DNA of 59,376 nucleotides, taken from NCBI GenBank assembly GCA_016191165.1, contig JACPPF010000172.1, forward strand, positions 1 through 59,376, given 5' to 3'. Numbering within the stretch: position 1 is the stretch's first letter; every line of letters begins with the position of its first letter. Shown here piece by piece: positions 1 to 7,846 of this stretch. The stretch comes from Planctomycetota bacterium (lineage in GTDB: Bacteria; Planctomycetota; Planctomycetia; Gemmatales; Gemmataceae). Position numbers and translations under genes: made by a program. Below the pieces are notes generated by a model that searched no databases, was not told where the DNA came from, and saw nothing but the letters and a program-made list of their open reading frames with translations.

Positions 1-59
1 GCGTGGTTCGTGGTGGTGAGAAGGGCGGGGTGACGCAGCAGGCGAAGTAACGTCTTCAT
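1..59 (-). CDS. possible 5' end of a leftward gene cut by the window edge
   Basis: Reading leftward from an ATG whose complement is at 57-59, the frame stays open to the window edge and gives a basic, hydrophobic start (MKTLLRLLRHPALL...), which would suit a signal or membrane-anchor segment. No strong ribosome binding site is seen and only 19 codons are visible, so this is a tentative call and no function can be given. Confidence 0.3.
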   Translation of the reverse strand, partial: MKTLLRLLRHPALLTTTNH

Positions 60-368
60 GCGTCAGTCGTTCCGTCACTGCTATTCCGCAATCCCAGGTG
101 CAAGAATAGAATACGCAAGTGGCGGTAGCTTGCACATTCTCGCGGGCCACGCCTAAGTGCATTCGAGGCCCACGACCTTGCGCGAAGCAAGGAAGCAGCC
201 GTTGGAACGCCGCGGTCGAATCAGGCGTCAGCCCCGAAGTCCCAAATCGGCCCCGGAATCCAAACATCAACTTGAAAGGCCGACGACGGCCTGTACAATT
301 TCTTCCTGAATGAAGCAAGCGATTTGATTACCATTCTTGAAGCGAATCTTCATCATCCTAGGAGCCTC
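60..368. other. non-coding stretch upstream of the first complete gene
   Basis: About 300 bases between the putative leftward start and the first rightward gene. The only open frame here (119-313) has an Arg/Pro-rich, low-complexity translation without a ribosome binding site, so I do not call it a gene. Promoters for the flanking genes probably lie here but none could be identified with confidence. Confidence 0.4.
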
Positions 369-1670
369 ATGCGACCCGACCGAACCTTGTTTGGCGTGTG
401 CGTGCTGACCGGTTGTTGGCTACTGTTTGGGCCAACGCTCCCCAAGGCTCAGGCCCAAAAAAAGAACGCCCAAGTCCGAATCGCAGGCGTATACGGCGCC
501 CTTCTGACGCCAGCGGCGAAAGGCCAGTGGACGAGCCTTGCCGCCAACGGCGACCTGCCCCCGGACCAATTGCTGATCGCGCTATTTGGAGCGGAATTTC
601 AAACGTCCAGCGGCGGCGTTCTCGCCCGGGTCGTCGCCGACATCGGCCAACGCGGACCATTCCCCGTCCTCGAAGCGGCATTTCGCTTTCATCAACCCAA
701 GAAGGCGGATCTGGATATCACCCTGGAGCGCGGCATTTTGATTTTGACGAATACAAAAAAGAAAGGCCCGGCCCACATTCGGCTGCGTCTGCGGGCGGAG
801 ACGTTTGACCTGACGTTGAGCCAGCCAAAAGCCCGACTTGGAATTGAGGTCTACGGCCGGCATCTGCCAGGTCCGCCCAAGCTGTCCAGTCTCAAGGCGG
901 ATGACCCGATCGCCAATATCGCCATCTTCGCCCTGGCCGGGGAATCGGTGATCTCCACATCCACGGAAACCAGCCGCCTACAGGCGCCGCCCGGCCCCGC
1001 CCTTTTCATCTGGAACAACGTGACCAGCAGCGCTGAGGTGGTTCGCTTTGAAGCCTTGCCCGATTTCGCCACGCCGATGAACGCCACCGAGCGGAAGCAA
1101 TTCGAGGCGATCGCCGCCCTGGCGAAAACCTGGGCCGCCAAACCAGGAGGGCTCGGCAATGCCGTGAACACGGCCACCACTTCGCGGGATGCGCTCGAAC
1201 GGCGGGCCTCGGTGGTGGCACTGGGCGCGCTCGACGATTTGCCGGGCCTGCTTCGTGTCCTCAACAACAAGGACCACGCCGACACGCGCGATCTGGCCAT
1301 TGTCGTCATCCGGCACTGGCTTGGCCGAGAAGCGGGCCAGTCCATCCGCATGTACGATTACGTTACCAAGGCCGAGAACGCCACTGCGATTCAGGCGAAG
1401 AACCTGCTTTACCTCTTCAACGGCATCGAGGCGGAGAAACGTCGTCAGCCGGAAACCTATGAACTGCTGATCCAGGCACTCGATCACGGGAAGATAGCCG
1501 CCCGGGAGCTGGCGCGCTGGCACCTGGTCCGGCTGGCGCCGGCTGGCCGATCGATCCCCTATGACGCGGCCGGCACGGACGCGGAACGCCAGGCGGGAAT
1601 TGCGGCCTGGCGTCGCCTCATCCCGGCGGGGCAGCTACCGCCGTCGCCAAAAGGCAAATCCTCGAATTAA
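369..1670 (+). CDS. secreted protein of unknown function with C-terminal helical part
   Basis: I do not recognise this 433-residue protein. The ATG at 369 is chosen over an in-frame ATG at 324 because TAGGAG lies just upstream and the protein then opens with a classical signal peptide (residues ~1-30: basic MRPDR, hydrophobic core, cleavage near AQA). Residues ~30-220 look beta-rich. Residues ~275-400 are helical and include stretches such as LERRASVVALGALDDLPGLL that resemble HEAT-type helical pairs. It is followed 54 bases later by another secreted protein gene on the same strand, so 369-3614 may be one transcription unit. The cell location is inferred to be the periplasm or outside. Confidence 0.75.
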   Translation: MRPDRTLFGVCVLTGCWLLFGPTLPKAQAQKKNAQVRIAGVYGALLTPAAKGQWTSLAANGDLPPDQLLIALFGAEFQTSSGGVLARVVADIGQRGPFPVLEAAFRFHQPKKADLDITLERGILILTNTKKKGPAHIRLRLRAETFDLTLSQPKARLGIEVYGRHLPGPPKLSSLKADDPIANIAIFALAGESVISTSTETSRLQAPPGPALFIWNNVTSSAEVVRFEALPDFATPMNATERKQFEAIAALAKTWAAKPGGLGNAVNTATTSRDALERRASVVALGALDDLPGLLRVLNNKDHADTRDLAIVVIRHWLGREAGQSIRMYDYVTKAENATAIQAKNLLYLFNGIEAEKRRQPETYELLIQALDHGKIAARELARWHLVRLAPAGRSIPYDAAGTDAERQAGIAAWRRLIPAGQLPPSPKGKSSN

Positions 1671-1724
1671 CCGGCGCCGTTTCCGAGCCTGCGGTCTCCA
1701 TGAATTCTGCTGGATGGTAATACG

Positions 1725-2765
1725 ATGAACCGATTGATGGTTATTCTGCTGGTTGGTTCCGCTCTCGGTGGGGCCCCATTGAGGGCAAGCGCGCAATATT
1801 ACCCGGGTTATCGCCCGCCAGCACGCCCGGGCTACCCTGGCGGGTACGTGAATCCCTATTTTCCGCAGCGGTCGCCCGGCTACAACCGATTGAATGGGCA
1901 GGCGGACGTGATGCGCGCCCAGGGCGATCTCACCAACGCCAATGAACAGGCCCGCATCGCCCGTGAAAAAGCGAATCAGGCAAAGATCGATACCAAGAGA
2001 AAAGCCTTCGACGAGATGCTGTATGAGAACGCCAACACGCCTACTTACCTCGAATCGCTCACCAAGGACCAGGCCAATAAGTTGACCCGTCTGATGAATC
2101 ACCCGCTCAAGGCGGAAATCAACGACGGCAGGACCCTCAACGTCATGTTGCCACTGCTGCAAACCCTGACCAGCTCGGGCTCACAAGGCCCGCCGGTGAC
2201 GTTGCCGAAGTTCGCCGTCAATGCGTTAAAAATGACGATTGGCGGCCAGCCGAGCGTCGGTATGTTGGCGAACAAAGGCCCCCTGGAATGGACCTCGGCA
2301 TTGCGCGGACCACAACAGAAGAAGCTCGACAAGCTTCTTCCCGCGGCTGTCGAGGCGGCGGTGGAGGGCACGCTCTCAACCAAGATGCTCAAGGAAATCC
2401 GCACCGAGATGACCTCGCTGCGTGAATCCATTCGCAAGCAATTCCAGAAAGACGAGATCGAGGGAAGTTCTTACTTCCGGGCGATCGAATATTACAACAG
2501 TCTGGAGGCGTCGATCAAGGCGCTTGATCGTCCCGACGCCAAGAAACAGCTGACTGGCGCCTATGCCCCCAAAGCCACGAACGTACAGGAACTGGTCCAG
2601 TTTGCCACCGACAACGGACTGCAATTCGCCGCTGCCGCGCCTGGCGATGAAAACGCCTACAAGGTAGTTCACGATTCGTGTGTCCGCTACGCGCGCACCG
2701 CCCAGGCCAGCGGCGGCTTCACGTCCTCACGCCAGCCCGCCATGCCGGGCGGGAAGAAAGAATAA
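1725..2765 (+). CDS. secreted Tyr/Pro-rich-leader protein of unknown function
   Basis: A 346-residue protein with a signal peptide (MNRLMVILLVGSALGGAPL, cleavage near ASA-QY). Mature residues ~24-55 form a Tyr/Pro/Gly-rich, probably disordered segment (YYPGYRPPARPGYPGG). A long helical or coiled region follows, including alternating charged residues at ~65-95 (NEQARIAREKANQAKI) that could form a short coiled coil. I know no domain that matches. It is the middle gene of three rightward exported proteins (369-3614). Confidence 0.75.
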   Translation: MNRLMVILLVGSALGGAPLRASAQYYPGYRPPARPGYPGGYVNPYFPQRSPGYNRLNGQADVMRAQGDLTNANEQARIAREKANQAKIDTKRKAFDEMLYENANTPTYLESLTKDQANKLTRLMNHPLKAEINDGRTLNVMLPLLQTLTSSGSQGPPVTLPKFAVNALKMTIGGQPSVGMLANKGPLEWTSALRGPQQKKLDKLLPAAVEAAVEGTLSTKMLKEIRTEMTSLRESIRKQFQKDEIEGSSYFRAIEYYNSLEASIKALDRPDAKKQLTGAYAPKATNVQELVQFATDNGLQFAAAAPGDENAYKVVHDSCVRYARTAQASGGFTSSRQPAMPGGKKE

Positions 2766-2810
2766 GCCCACAACCCTTATACCCTGATAGCCCTTCGCGA
2801 GGATTTTTCC

Positions 2811-3614
2811 ATGTCCATCACCTGGTTGCCCTGCGTCCTCTTGTGCTTGACCGGCGCACAGGACGATTCCCTCAAACTCACGGATCCGCATGGCACCTAT
2901 GGCTACCTCGGGGCAACGCGGCCCAAGGCGGGAATTCTGCCGGGCGACATGCTTCATTTCAGCTTTGCGATCAAGAACATGACCTTTGACTCGAACGGCA
3001 AAGCGGCCTACAGCATCGCCATCGAAATCCGCGACGCGGCCGGCAGGATTTTCTACGAACAGAAACCCTACAATGCCGTGGCGCAAAACTACTTGGGGGG
3101 TAAGTTGCTGCCCTGCTCTGGTTTTGTCGAGGTCCCGCTGGACGCCAAGCCTGGTCCCGTCACCTGGAAAATCACCGTGCGCGACCGGATTACCAAAAAG
3201 TCCGTGGTCGCCCATGGCAAGGGTAAGATCCTTCCGCCTGGTTTCGGAATCGTGCAAGTCGGACTTTTCGCGGACGTCGATGCCCAGGCACCCATGTCCC
3301 CGAATGCCACCGTGGGTGGCTCAGCGTATTTGAAATTCTCCACGGTCGGCTTCTCCCGCGACAAGGAATCCAAACAGCCTAACGTGAATTTCTCTTTGCG
3401 CATTCTGGATGAGCAGGGAAAGCCCACCCTGGCCAAGCCCATCACCGGCAAGATCAATGCCGGCGTCGCCGCGCAAGAACGGCATCTCACAAGCCAGTTT
3501 GGCCTCACCTTCGACCGCGCAGGGCGCTTCACCATCGAGTTGACTGCCGAAGACGTGATTACCGGTCTGCGTTCTCAAGTCAAATACAAGATTCGCACTC
3601 ATCCGCTTGAGTAG
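2811..3614 (+). CDS. secreted beta-rich protein of unknown function
   Basis: A 267-residue protein with a short signal peptide (MSITWLPCVLLCLTGAQ). It starts at an ATG preceded by CGAGGA. The mature part alternates short beta-like strands with conserved-looking phrases (PGDMLHFSFAIKNMTFD, RDAAGRIFYEQ, HLTSQFGLTFDRAGRFTIEL). The layout suggests two immunoglobulin-like beta-sandwich domains (~residues 20-140 and 145-265). The spacing of 45 bases from the preceding gene suggests co-transcription. The function is unknown; an extracellular adhesive or carrier role is only a guess from the fold. Confidence 0.75.
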   Translation: MSITWLPCVLLCLTGAQDDSLKLTDPHGTYGYLGATRPKAGILPGDMLHFSFAIKNMTFDSNGKAAYSIAIEIRDAAGRIFYEQKPYNAVAQNYLGGKLLPCSGFVEVPLDAKPGPVTWKITVRDRITKKSVVAHGKGKILPPGFGIVQVGLFADVDAQAPMSPNATVGGSAYLKFSTVGFSRDKESKQPNVNFSLRILDEQGKPTLAKPITGKINAGVAAQERHLTSQFGLTFDRAGRFTIELTAEDVITGLRSQVKYKIRTHPLE

Positions 3615-3690
3615 CCGACGGGGCGGCTTCGGCAGACGCCTCGCCCGATGCGGAATCAAAATGCACGCGCTCGATATTGGCACAATTGTT

Positions 3691-3751
3691 ACGGGCCGCG
3701 ACCGCAAGGGTGGGGGAAAAAGCCCAACGCTCCCTTACGGTCGCGGCTCGT
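3691..3751. repeat. 61-bp palindromic repeat, copy 1 (intergenic)
   Basis: An imperfect inverted repeat with arms ACGGGCCGCGACCGCAAGGG and CCCTTACGGTCGCGGCTCGT around a ~20-base loop. Two further 61-bp copies are at 10894-10954 and 40421-40481. It lies between convergent genes (3614 and 3819), where a transcribed hairpin could also act as a terminator. Confidence 0.8.
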
Positions 3752-3818
3752 CAATGAGGATGGGTAGTTTCGTGGCGAGTGCAGGATAGCCAGGCCTGAC
3801 AGTCGTTTGATCTACCAT

Positions 3819-4877
3819 CTACTTTTGAATCGAGCGCATCAGGCCAAGCGTTGCCCAGGCGCTGCCGAAGTAGGTGATCGGCACAATGAAGTTGCCCGGT
3901 TTTACACCGGGGTGCCCTCGCCGCGTCATCGGCCAGGAGCCATCGGCGTTTTGCGTGGACGCCAGGAATGCCACGCCGCGTTGGATCTCCGCTCGCTCCT
4001 TCTTGACGCCGGCCAGGCTCAGCAGGTATAACGTTTGCCCGGTGGCGTAAGCGTCGCTCGCAAGGCCCTGGAGTTGGCTCCATCCGCCGTCCTTGTTCTG
4101 CCGGCGCAAAAGAGCCTGGAGTGCGGGGCCAAACACCTTCGCTGATTCCCCATCGCGCACTTTTTTCAGAAGGCGAAACGCGGCGGCCTGCGTGGTGTCG
4201 TTTTCTTTGTGTTTCGCCAGCCAGGTGATCGCCCTTTGCCTTGCGTCTCGCTCGGCGGATTTGGCCTTCGGGTCGCCAGGCACATGAGGGCCAAGGGCCA
4301 GGTAGGCGAGCAGCGTGACCACTTCATCGGACTCGAAAAACGGCGGCGGCCGATTCATCGCTGGCGCGGACGACCAGGCCCACGATCCGTCCGCCTCTTG
4401 GTGGCGCAACAGATGCCCGGCGATTTTCTTTAGCTCCGCCGCCGAGATGGCCTGTTGTTTGGGCACCGCCTGCGCCATCACCGCCAGATAGATGGCCGGC
4501 GAATTCACCATTTTCCAGCCGGGCCGAGTGTCGCGCGGCTTGTCAAGGTCCTTGAATCGCTCTTTGGTCCACCTGGCCATGTCGGTGAGGTCGTCGGCCT
4601 TGACCGCGTAGCCCTGGGCTTTCGCTTCGCTCAAAGCCCAGACGGTCATCGTGCCGTGATGGCAGGTGGCACATTTGCGTTCGTTGCGCCACTTCACCGC
4701 ATCCACCTGCAGGAAACGCAGCCCGCGCTCGGCGGATTTGAGCGGCGTCTTGTCGGCATCGCCGGCCGGTGTTCGCGCCTTCTTGGCGACTTGATCGGTC
4801 GCCTGAATCGCGGGCTCCGCCGCAAGCAAAAGTAGACCGGCGAGTGCCAAACGGATTTTGTGATGTCCGGTATGCAT
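3819..4877 (-). CDS. exported alpha/alpha-toroid (squalene cyclase/prenyltransferase-like) protein with a CXXCH motif
   Basis: A 352-residue protein with a signal peptide (MHTGHHKIRLALAGLLLLAA). Several repeats of the prenyltransferase/squalene-hopene cyclase toroid are visible: QEADGSWAW (~190), QNKDGGWSQL (~265) and QNADGSWPM (~315), each the QW-like turn between helices. It lacks the DXDD catalytic motif of squalene-hopene cyclases, so it is unlikely to be a true cyclase. The unusual part is C69-A-T-C72-H73 just after the signal region, a c-type heme attachment signature (CXXCH). The start is the ATG at 4877. It is divergently oriented from the gene at 5033. A periplasmic role, perhaps polysaccharide- or heme-linked, is inferred. 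Confidence 0.75.
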   Translation of the reverse strand: MHTGHHKIRLALAGLLLLAAEPAIQATDQVAKKARTPAGDADKTPLKSAERGLRFLQVDAVKWRNERKCATCHHGTMTVWALSEAKAQGYAVKADDLTDMARWTKERFKDLDKPRDTRPGWKMVNSPAIYLAVMAQAVPKQQAISAAELKKIAGHLLRHQEADGSWAWSSAPAMNRPPPFFESDEVVTLLAYLALGPHVPGDPKAKSAERDARQRAITWLAKHKENDTTQAAAFRLLKKVRDGESAKVFGPALQALLRRQNKDGGWSQLQGLASDAYATGQTLYLLSLAGVKKERAEIQRGVAFLASTQNADGSWPMTRRGHPGVKPGNFIVPITYFGSAWATLGLMRSIQK

Positions 4878-5032
4878 GGTTTAATCTCGGGACCAAGGGC
4901 CATTTGGCGTTTCGGGGAGAGTTCTTGATATTGTAATCAACTGGCCGGGCGAAACGTGGGGTTTGCGGTTGGATACCGTCGTTGGCGATTTCGGCCAGCG
5001 ACTGATTGGCTCAACGCCGGGGATGATCAAAA

Positions 5033-5215
5033 ATGATGGACGACGCCAGCTACGTCTGCGATTCCTGCGGTGAGGAAATTGTGGTCCCCATCGACCTTTC
5101 AGCCGGAGCGAGCCAGGAGTACGTCGAGGATTGCCCGGTGTGCTGCCGGCCCAACGTCATTCACATCGGCGTTGACGCCGACGGCGGTGTTCGCGTTTGG
5201 GCAACTGGAGAGTGA
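5033..5215 (+). CDS. small CPXCG-type cysteine-rich zinc-ribbon protein
   Basis: A 60-residue protein with paired cysteine knuckles CDSCGEE (~9-15) and CPVCCRP (~34-40), and the phrase VPIDLSAGASQEYVEDCPVC typical of the small CPXCG family found across bacteria. The pair of CXXC motifs should bind one zinc ion. The molecular role of the family is not known to me. A second ATG follows directly (5036), and GGGGAT sits upstream at the right distance. Its stop is only three bases from the next gene's ATG, so the two are almost surely co-translated. Confidence 0.8.
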   Translation: MMDDASYVCDSCGEEIVVPIDLSAGASQEYVEDCPVCCRPNVIHIGVDADGGVRVWATGE

Positions 5216-5218
5216 ACC

Positions 5219-5422
5219 ATGCCCCCAAGCCTTTGCGATTCGTGTCAACACCTGCGCGAGATCCGCACGGCAAGATCGCGGTTTCTGCTGTGCGAATTAT
5301 CACAAACGAATCCCGCATTTTCGAAATACCCGCCCCAGCCGGTGGTGTCCTGCGCGGGGTATCTGGCATCAGTCAGCACGGAGCAGGATCAGCGTGCCGT
5401 TGGGGAGGCGGATCTTGGCTGA
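5219..5422 (+). CDS. very small Cys-containing protein, paired with the CPXCG gene
   Basis: A 67-residue protein beginning MPPSLCDSCQHLREI. It has CXXC near the N-terminus and later single cysteines (RFLLCELS, PVVSCAGY). The order CXXC...LLC...KYP.QPVVxCxGY looks like a metal-binding knuckle and resembles small planctomycetal proteins I recall, but I cannot name the family. Its ATG lies three bases after the CPXCG stop. The last ~54 bases overlap, tail to tail, the 3' end of the leftward gene at 5369-5923, so the conserved part is probably residues 1-49. Confidence 0.6.
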   Translation: MPPSLCDSCQHLREIRTARSRFLLCELSQTNPAFSKYPPQPVVSCAGYLASVSTEQDQRAVGEADLG

Positions 5423-5923
5423 GGCCCCGCGCGCGATCAAGTATTCCTCGGCGTCATTCATCATGCGCTGCTCGGGCTCTTCCATCCTCGTGCCATTCAG
5501 AGGCGGGCGGATGCCGCCGCCGCGCCGTGGGACGCCGTTAAGCAGGACGATCCCCTGGGTCGAACCCGTCAGCATGAAATGACCGCGGCTGACGCCTCGA
5601 TCGGCCAGGCTGCGAAGCGAAGTCACCACCGGCCGAGTCGAGTTCGGCAACATTCGCGTCGGATGATAGCGCGCGTCGAGGTATTCGATTTGTCCACCTT
5701 CCTGGCGCCCTATGACCAGAGACTCCTGGGGTTGAAGCTGGACCTCAAGTTCGCTCTGGGCCCGGTCCTCCACGACGGGAACCGACGACCACAAATTCAA
5801 CGCGGGCCCTTCGAGGATCGATAGGCTCAGGGGCGTGCCGAAACGCCAGTCGTCATGCGGCAACGGCACGCCATCCGGAATTGGCGGACATTCCAGGGCT
5901 ACATCTTGCAAGAAAGGTTTCAT
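5369..5923 (-). CDS. FHA-like domain protein
   Basis: A 184-residue protein. The start is set at the ATG at 5923 because GGGAGG precedes it at the ideal distance; longer in-frame starts have no such site. The C-terminal ~115 residues show the order of a forkhead-associated domain: ESLVIGRQ (~72), ...GVSRGHFML (~115), VLLNGVPRRGG (~130) and a final IRLPNGTLILLR strand. The GR, SRGH and NG positions match FHA pThr-binding loops. FHA domains bind phosphothreonine peptides, so a link to Ser/Thr kinase signalling is inferred. No kinase gene is adjacent; one FHA-kinase is at 50691-51902. Confidence 0.65.
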   Translation of the reverse strand: MKPFLQDVALECPPIPDGVPLPHDDWRFGTPLSLSILEGPALNLWSSVPVVEDRAQSELEVQLQPQESLVIGRQEGGQIEYLDARYHPTRMLPNSTRPVVTSLRSLADRGVSRGHFMLTGSTQGIVLLNGVPRRGGGIRPPLNGTRMEEPEQRMMNDAEEYLIARGASAKIRLPNGTLILLRAD

Positions 5924-6147
5924 CGCAATCGCCTCCCGCCACACCAAGGAACCAAAGGGCCTACCATGATTGTACCACGACCTGCCCCCCGTGGGCGGAA
6001 CCATCGGACACGATCGCACGGTTCCCATTACAGGGTCTGCTGATTTTCGTGGTTTTCCGCTTCGTTTTCGTTACGATGGCTGGGAAGAAATCAAAACAAG
6101 AAAGTTGCCGCGCTCAGTTAGCGGCCATCGGCCTGCGAGGTCCCATC

Positions 6148-6576
6148 ATGGCGGAATTGACGCGCGTCAGTATCTCCCTGGAGGAGAACCTGCTCGATGC
6201 CTTCGACAAGCTCATCGCGGCCAAGGGGTATGAGACGCGCAGCGAAGCGATTCGCGATCTGATCCGCGATTTGCTTATTCGCCAGGAAGAACGCTCCAGG
6301 CGCGGCGAGCAGGTGGCCGTCGTCACGCTGGTCTACGACCATCACGCCCGCGAGCTATCGGCGAAACTGATCGAAAAGCAGCACCACCACCACGATCTGG
6401 TCGTCTCCACCCTGCACGTTCACCTGGGCGAACGGCATTGCCTGGAAGTATCGGTCCTGCGCGGCCCGGGGCACAAGGTCATGCATCTGGGTAATGAACT
6501 GCTGGCGACCAAAGGCGTCCTGCACGGTGATATCACGTTCACCAGCGGGGAAGGGGCGCTGAATAAGTTCAAATGA
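6148..6576 (+). CDS. nikR: nickel-responsive regulator NikR
   Basis: A 142-residue ribbon-helix-helix repressor. The N-terminal DNA-binding segment is MAELTRVSISLEENLLDAFD (1-20), followed by helices through ~50. The C-terminal ACT-like domain (~55-135) holds the nickel site: a His run at 79-82, H90 and H92 in STLHVHLG, and C98 in ERHCLEV, matching the H76/H87/H89/C95 set of Escherichia coli NikR. Longer in-frame openings upstream are not used because only the ATG at 6148 starts the conserved RHH fold. With bound nickel the family represses nickel-uptake operons. No nickel transporter or nickel enzyme lies in this window, so its targets are elsewhere. Confidence 0.93.
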   Translation: MAELTRVSISLEENLLDAFDKLIAAKGYETRSEAIRDLIRDLLIRQEERSRRGEQVAVVTLVYDHHARELSAKLIEKQHHHHDLVVSTLHVHLGERHCLEVSVLRGPGHKVMHLGNELLATKGVLHGDITFTSGEGALNKFK

Positions 6577-6607
6577 GTCAGGCAGCGAATGCCAAGCCGC
6601 GAACGGA

Positions 6608-7558
6608 TTAATTGCACTCCGCCACCAGCGGTTCCGCCAGTTCCTTCAGGTAGAACAGTTTTCCGGCCAGCGTGGGCATGTAGGTGCTCGGAATCCACGT
6701 ATTCGGCTCGTGTTGCAGAGTCATGCGGAGAGACAAGCCCTGCCATTGCATGCCGCGGCCGAATGCGCCGTCGGCGCCGCCGATGATGTGATCCGCGGCC
6801 AGAAACAACGCCGGGCCGATCGTGTTCGCGAAAGCAGGCACCAGCGTTGTGCGGCTTCTGAAACTCGTGAGTGCGTTCTGCTCAATGGTCAGCGGATGCA
6901 AGCGAGCGCCCAGCCGATGGGTTTGCGCCTTCCATTCCGCTTCGGTCTTGAATTCGGCGGCGAAGTGAGGCTCCCAAAAGGCGATGTGGCACACCCGGCC
7001 TATGCCGAACACCGTATCGAGCTTGGCGCCCTGTTTTTTGAGATCGTTGATCCGTGCGGCGTAGGTGGGTAAGTTGTCCTTCAGCGCGAAGTGCCGTTGC
7101 CCCTTCGGAACCGTCGCCGCGCCAAGGGGGCCGTAAAACGCCTGCTCCATCGCATATTGAAACGCGCCCGAGTTGTCCGACGGCAGCGTGTTTCCGGCGG
7201 CGTCGGCCCATTCGTCCATGTTGAATCCGTGCACATGCTCGCAGGACACACCCCACTCCTTGAGAAAATAAACCGCCCAGCGGTACATGCCCATCGGCCC
7301 GACCGGCAGGATGATTGCCAGCTGGCGCCCTGCCTGTCGGGTCAACTGAATTTCTCGCGCAATCTCATGGCCCATGAAAGTGTCAAAATCAGCTAAAGAG
7401 ATGCACGCGATTGGCTCGAACTTCGGATGCCACCAGGCACAGCGCCTGACCAGCGCTTCGCCGGATTGCTCAGCTAGGCGATCGATTTTTTCCAGATCCC
7501 AGCCCGCCGGCAGAAAGCCCTCCATCATCGAGCCGCGAAAAGTCGTCAACAAATTCAT
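6608..7558 (-). CDS. NagB-like glucosamine-6-phosphate isomerase/deaminase homologue
   Basis: A 316-residue protein. The NagB-fold motifs are present: [11 protein letters not shown] (~85, phosphate-binding turn), GFNMDEW (111-117, matching FNMDEY of NagB) and [13 protein letters not shown] (185-197, matching GVGxDGHIAFNEP). The catalytic histidine (H191) is kept, but the Asp that precedes it by two residues in NagB is Val here (V189), so classical deaminase activity is doubtful. Family members interconvert glucosamine-6-P and fructose-6-P. The start is the ATG at 7558; the longer in-frame opening upstream has no conserved sequence. It is a lone gene, convergent with nikR. Confidence 0.75.
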   Translation of the reverse strand: MNLLTTFRGSMMEGFLPAGWDLEKIDRLAEQSGEALVRRCAWWHPKFEPIACISLADFDTFMGHEIAREIQLTRQAGRQLAIILPVGPMGMYRWAVYFLKEWGVSCEHVHGFNMDEWADAAGNTLPSDNSGAFQYAMEQAFYGPLGAATVPKGQRHFALKDNLPTYAARINDLKKQGAKLDTVFGIGRVCHIAFWEPHFAAEFKTEAEWKAQTHRLGARLHPLTIEQNALTSFRSRTTLVPAFANTIGPALFLAADHIIGGADGAFGRGMQWQGLSLRMTLQHEPNTWIPSTYMPTLAGKLFYLKELAEPLVAECN

Positions 7559-7846
7559 GGAACAACCGCCTTTCTGAGAACCAATATGTCGGTTGGGGCG
7601 TAATGTAGCTGAAACCGGTTGGCAAGGCATCCATATTTCCCGGGTGAACCGGATTGGTTTTTGACCCCGGGTGTTGCCACGGATATTCTGGAGCAACGTT
7701 CACGGCAAAGGTTGCCCGATATTTTGCCCAGATTCTCCGCGAAACCTTGTTTTTGGACCTGGATTGCCTACAAAATCGAGACGCCCCGTTTCGGGATTTT
7801 TTGACGATTTCTTGCTCGTATATCCGGTTGCACCGGGAGGAAAAAC

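Noticed and set aside
119-313. 64-codon rightward open frame
   Set aside because: Arg/Pro-rich low-complexity translation, no ribosome binding site and no recognisable motif.
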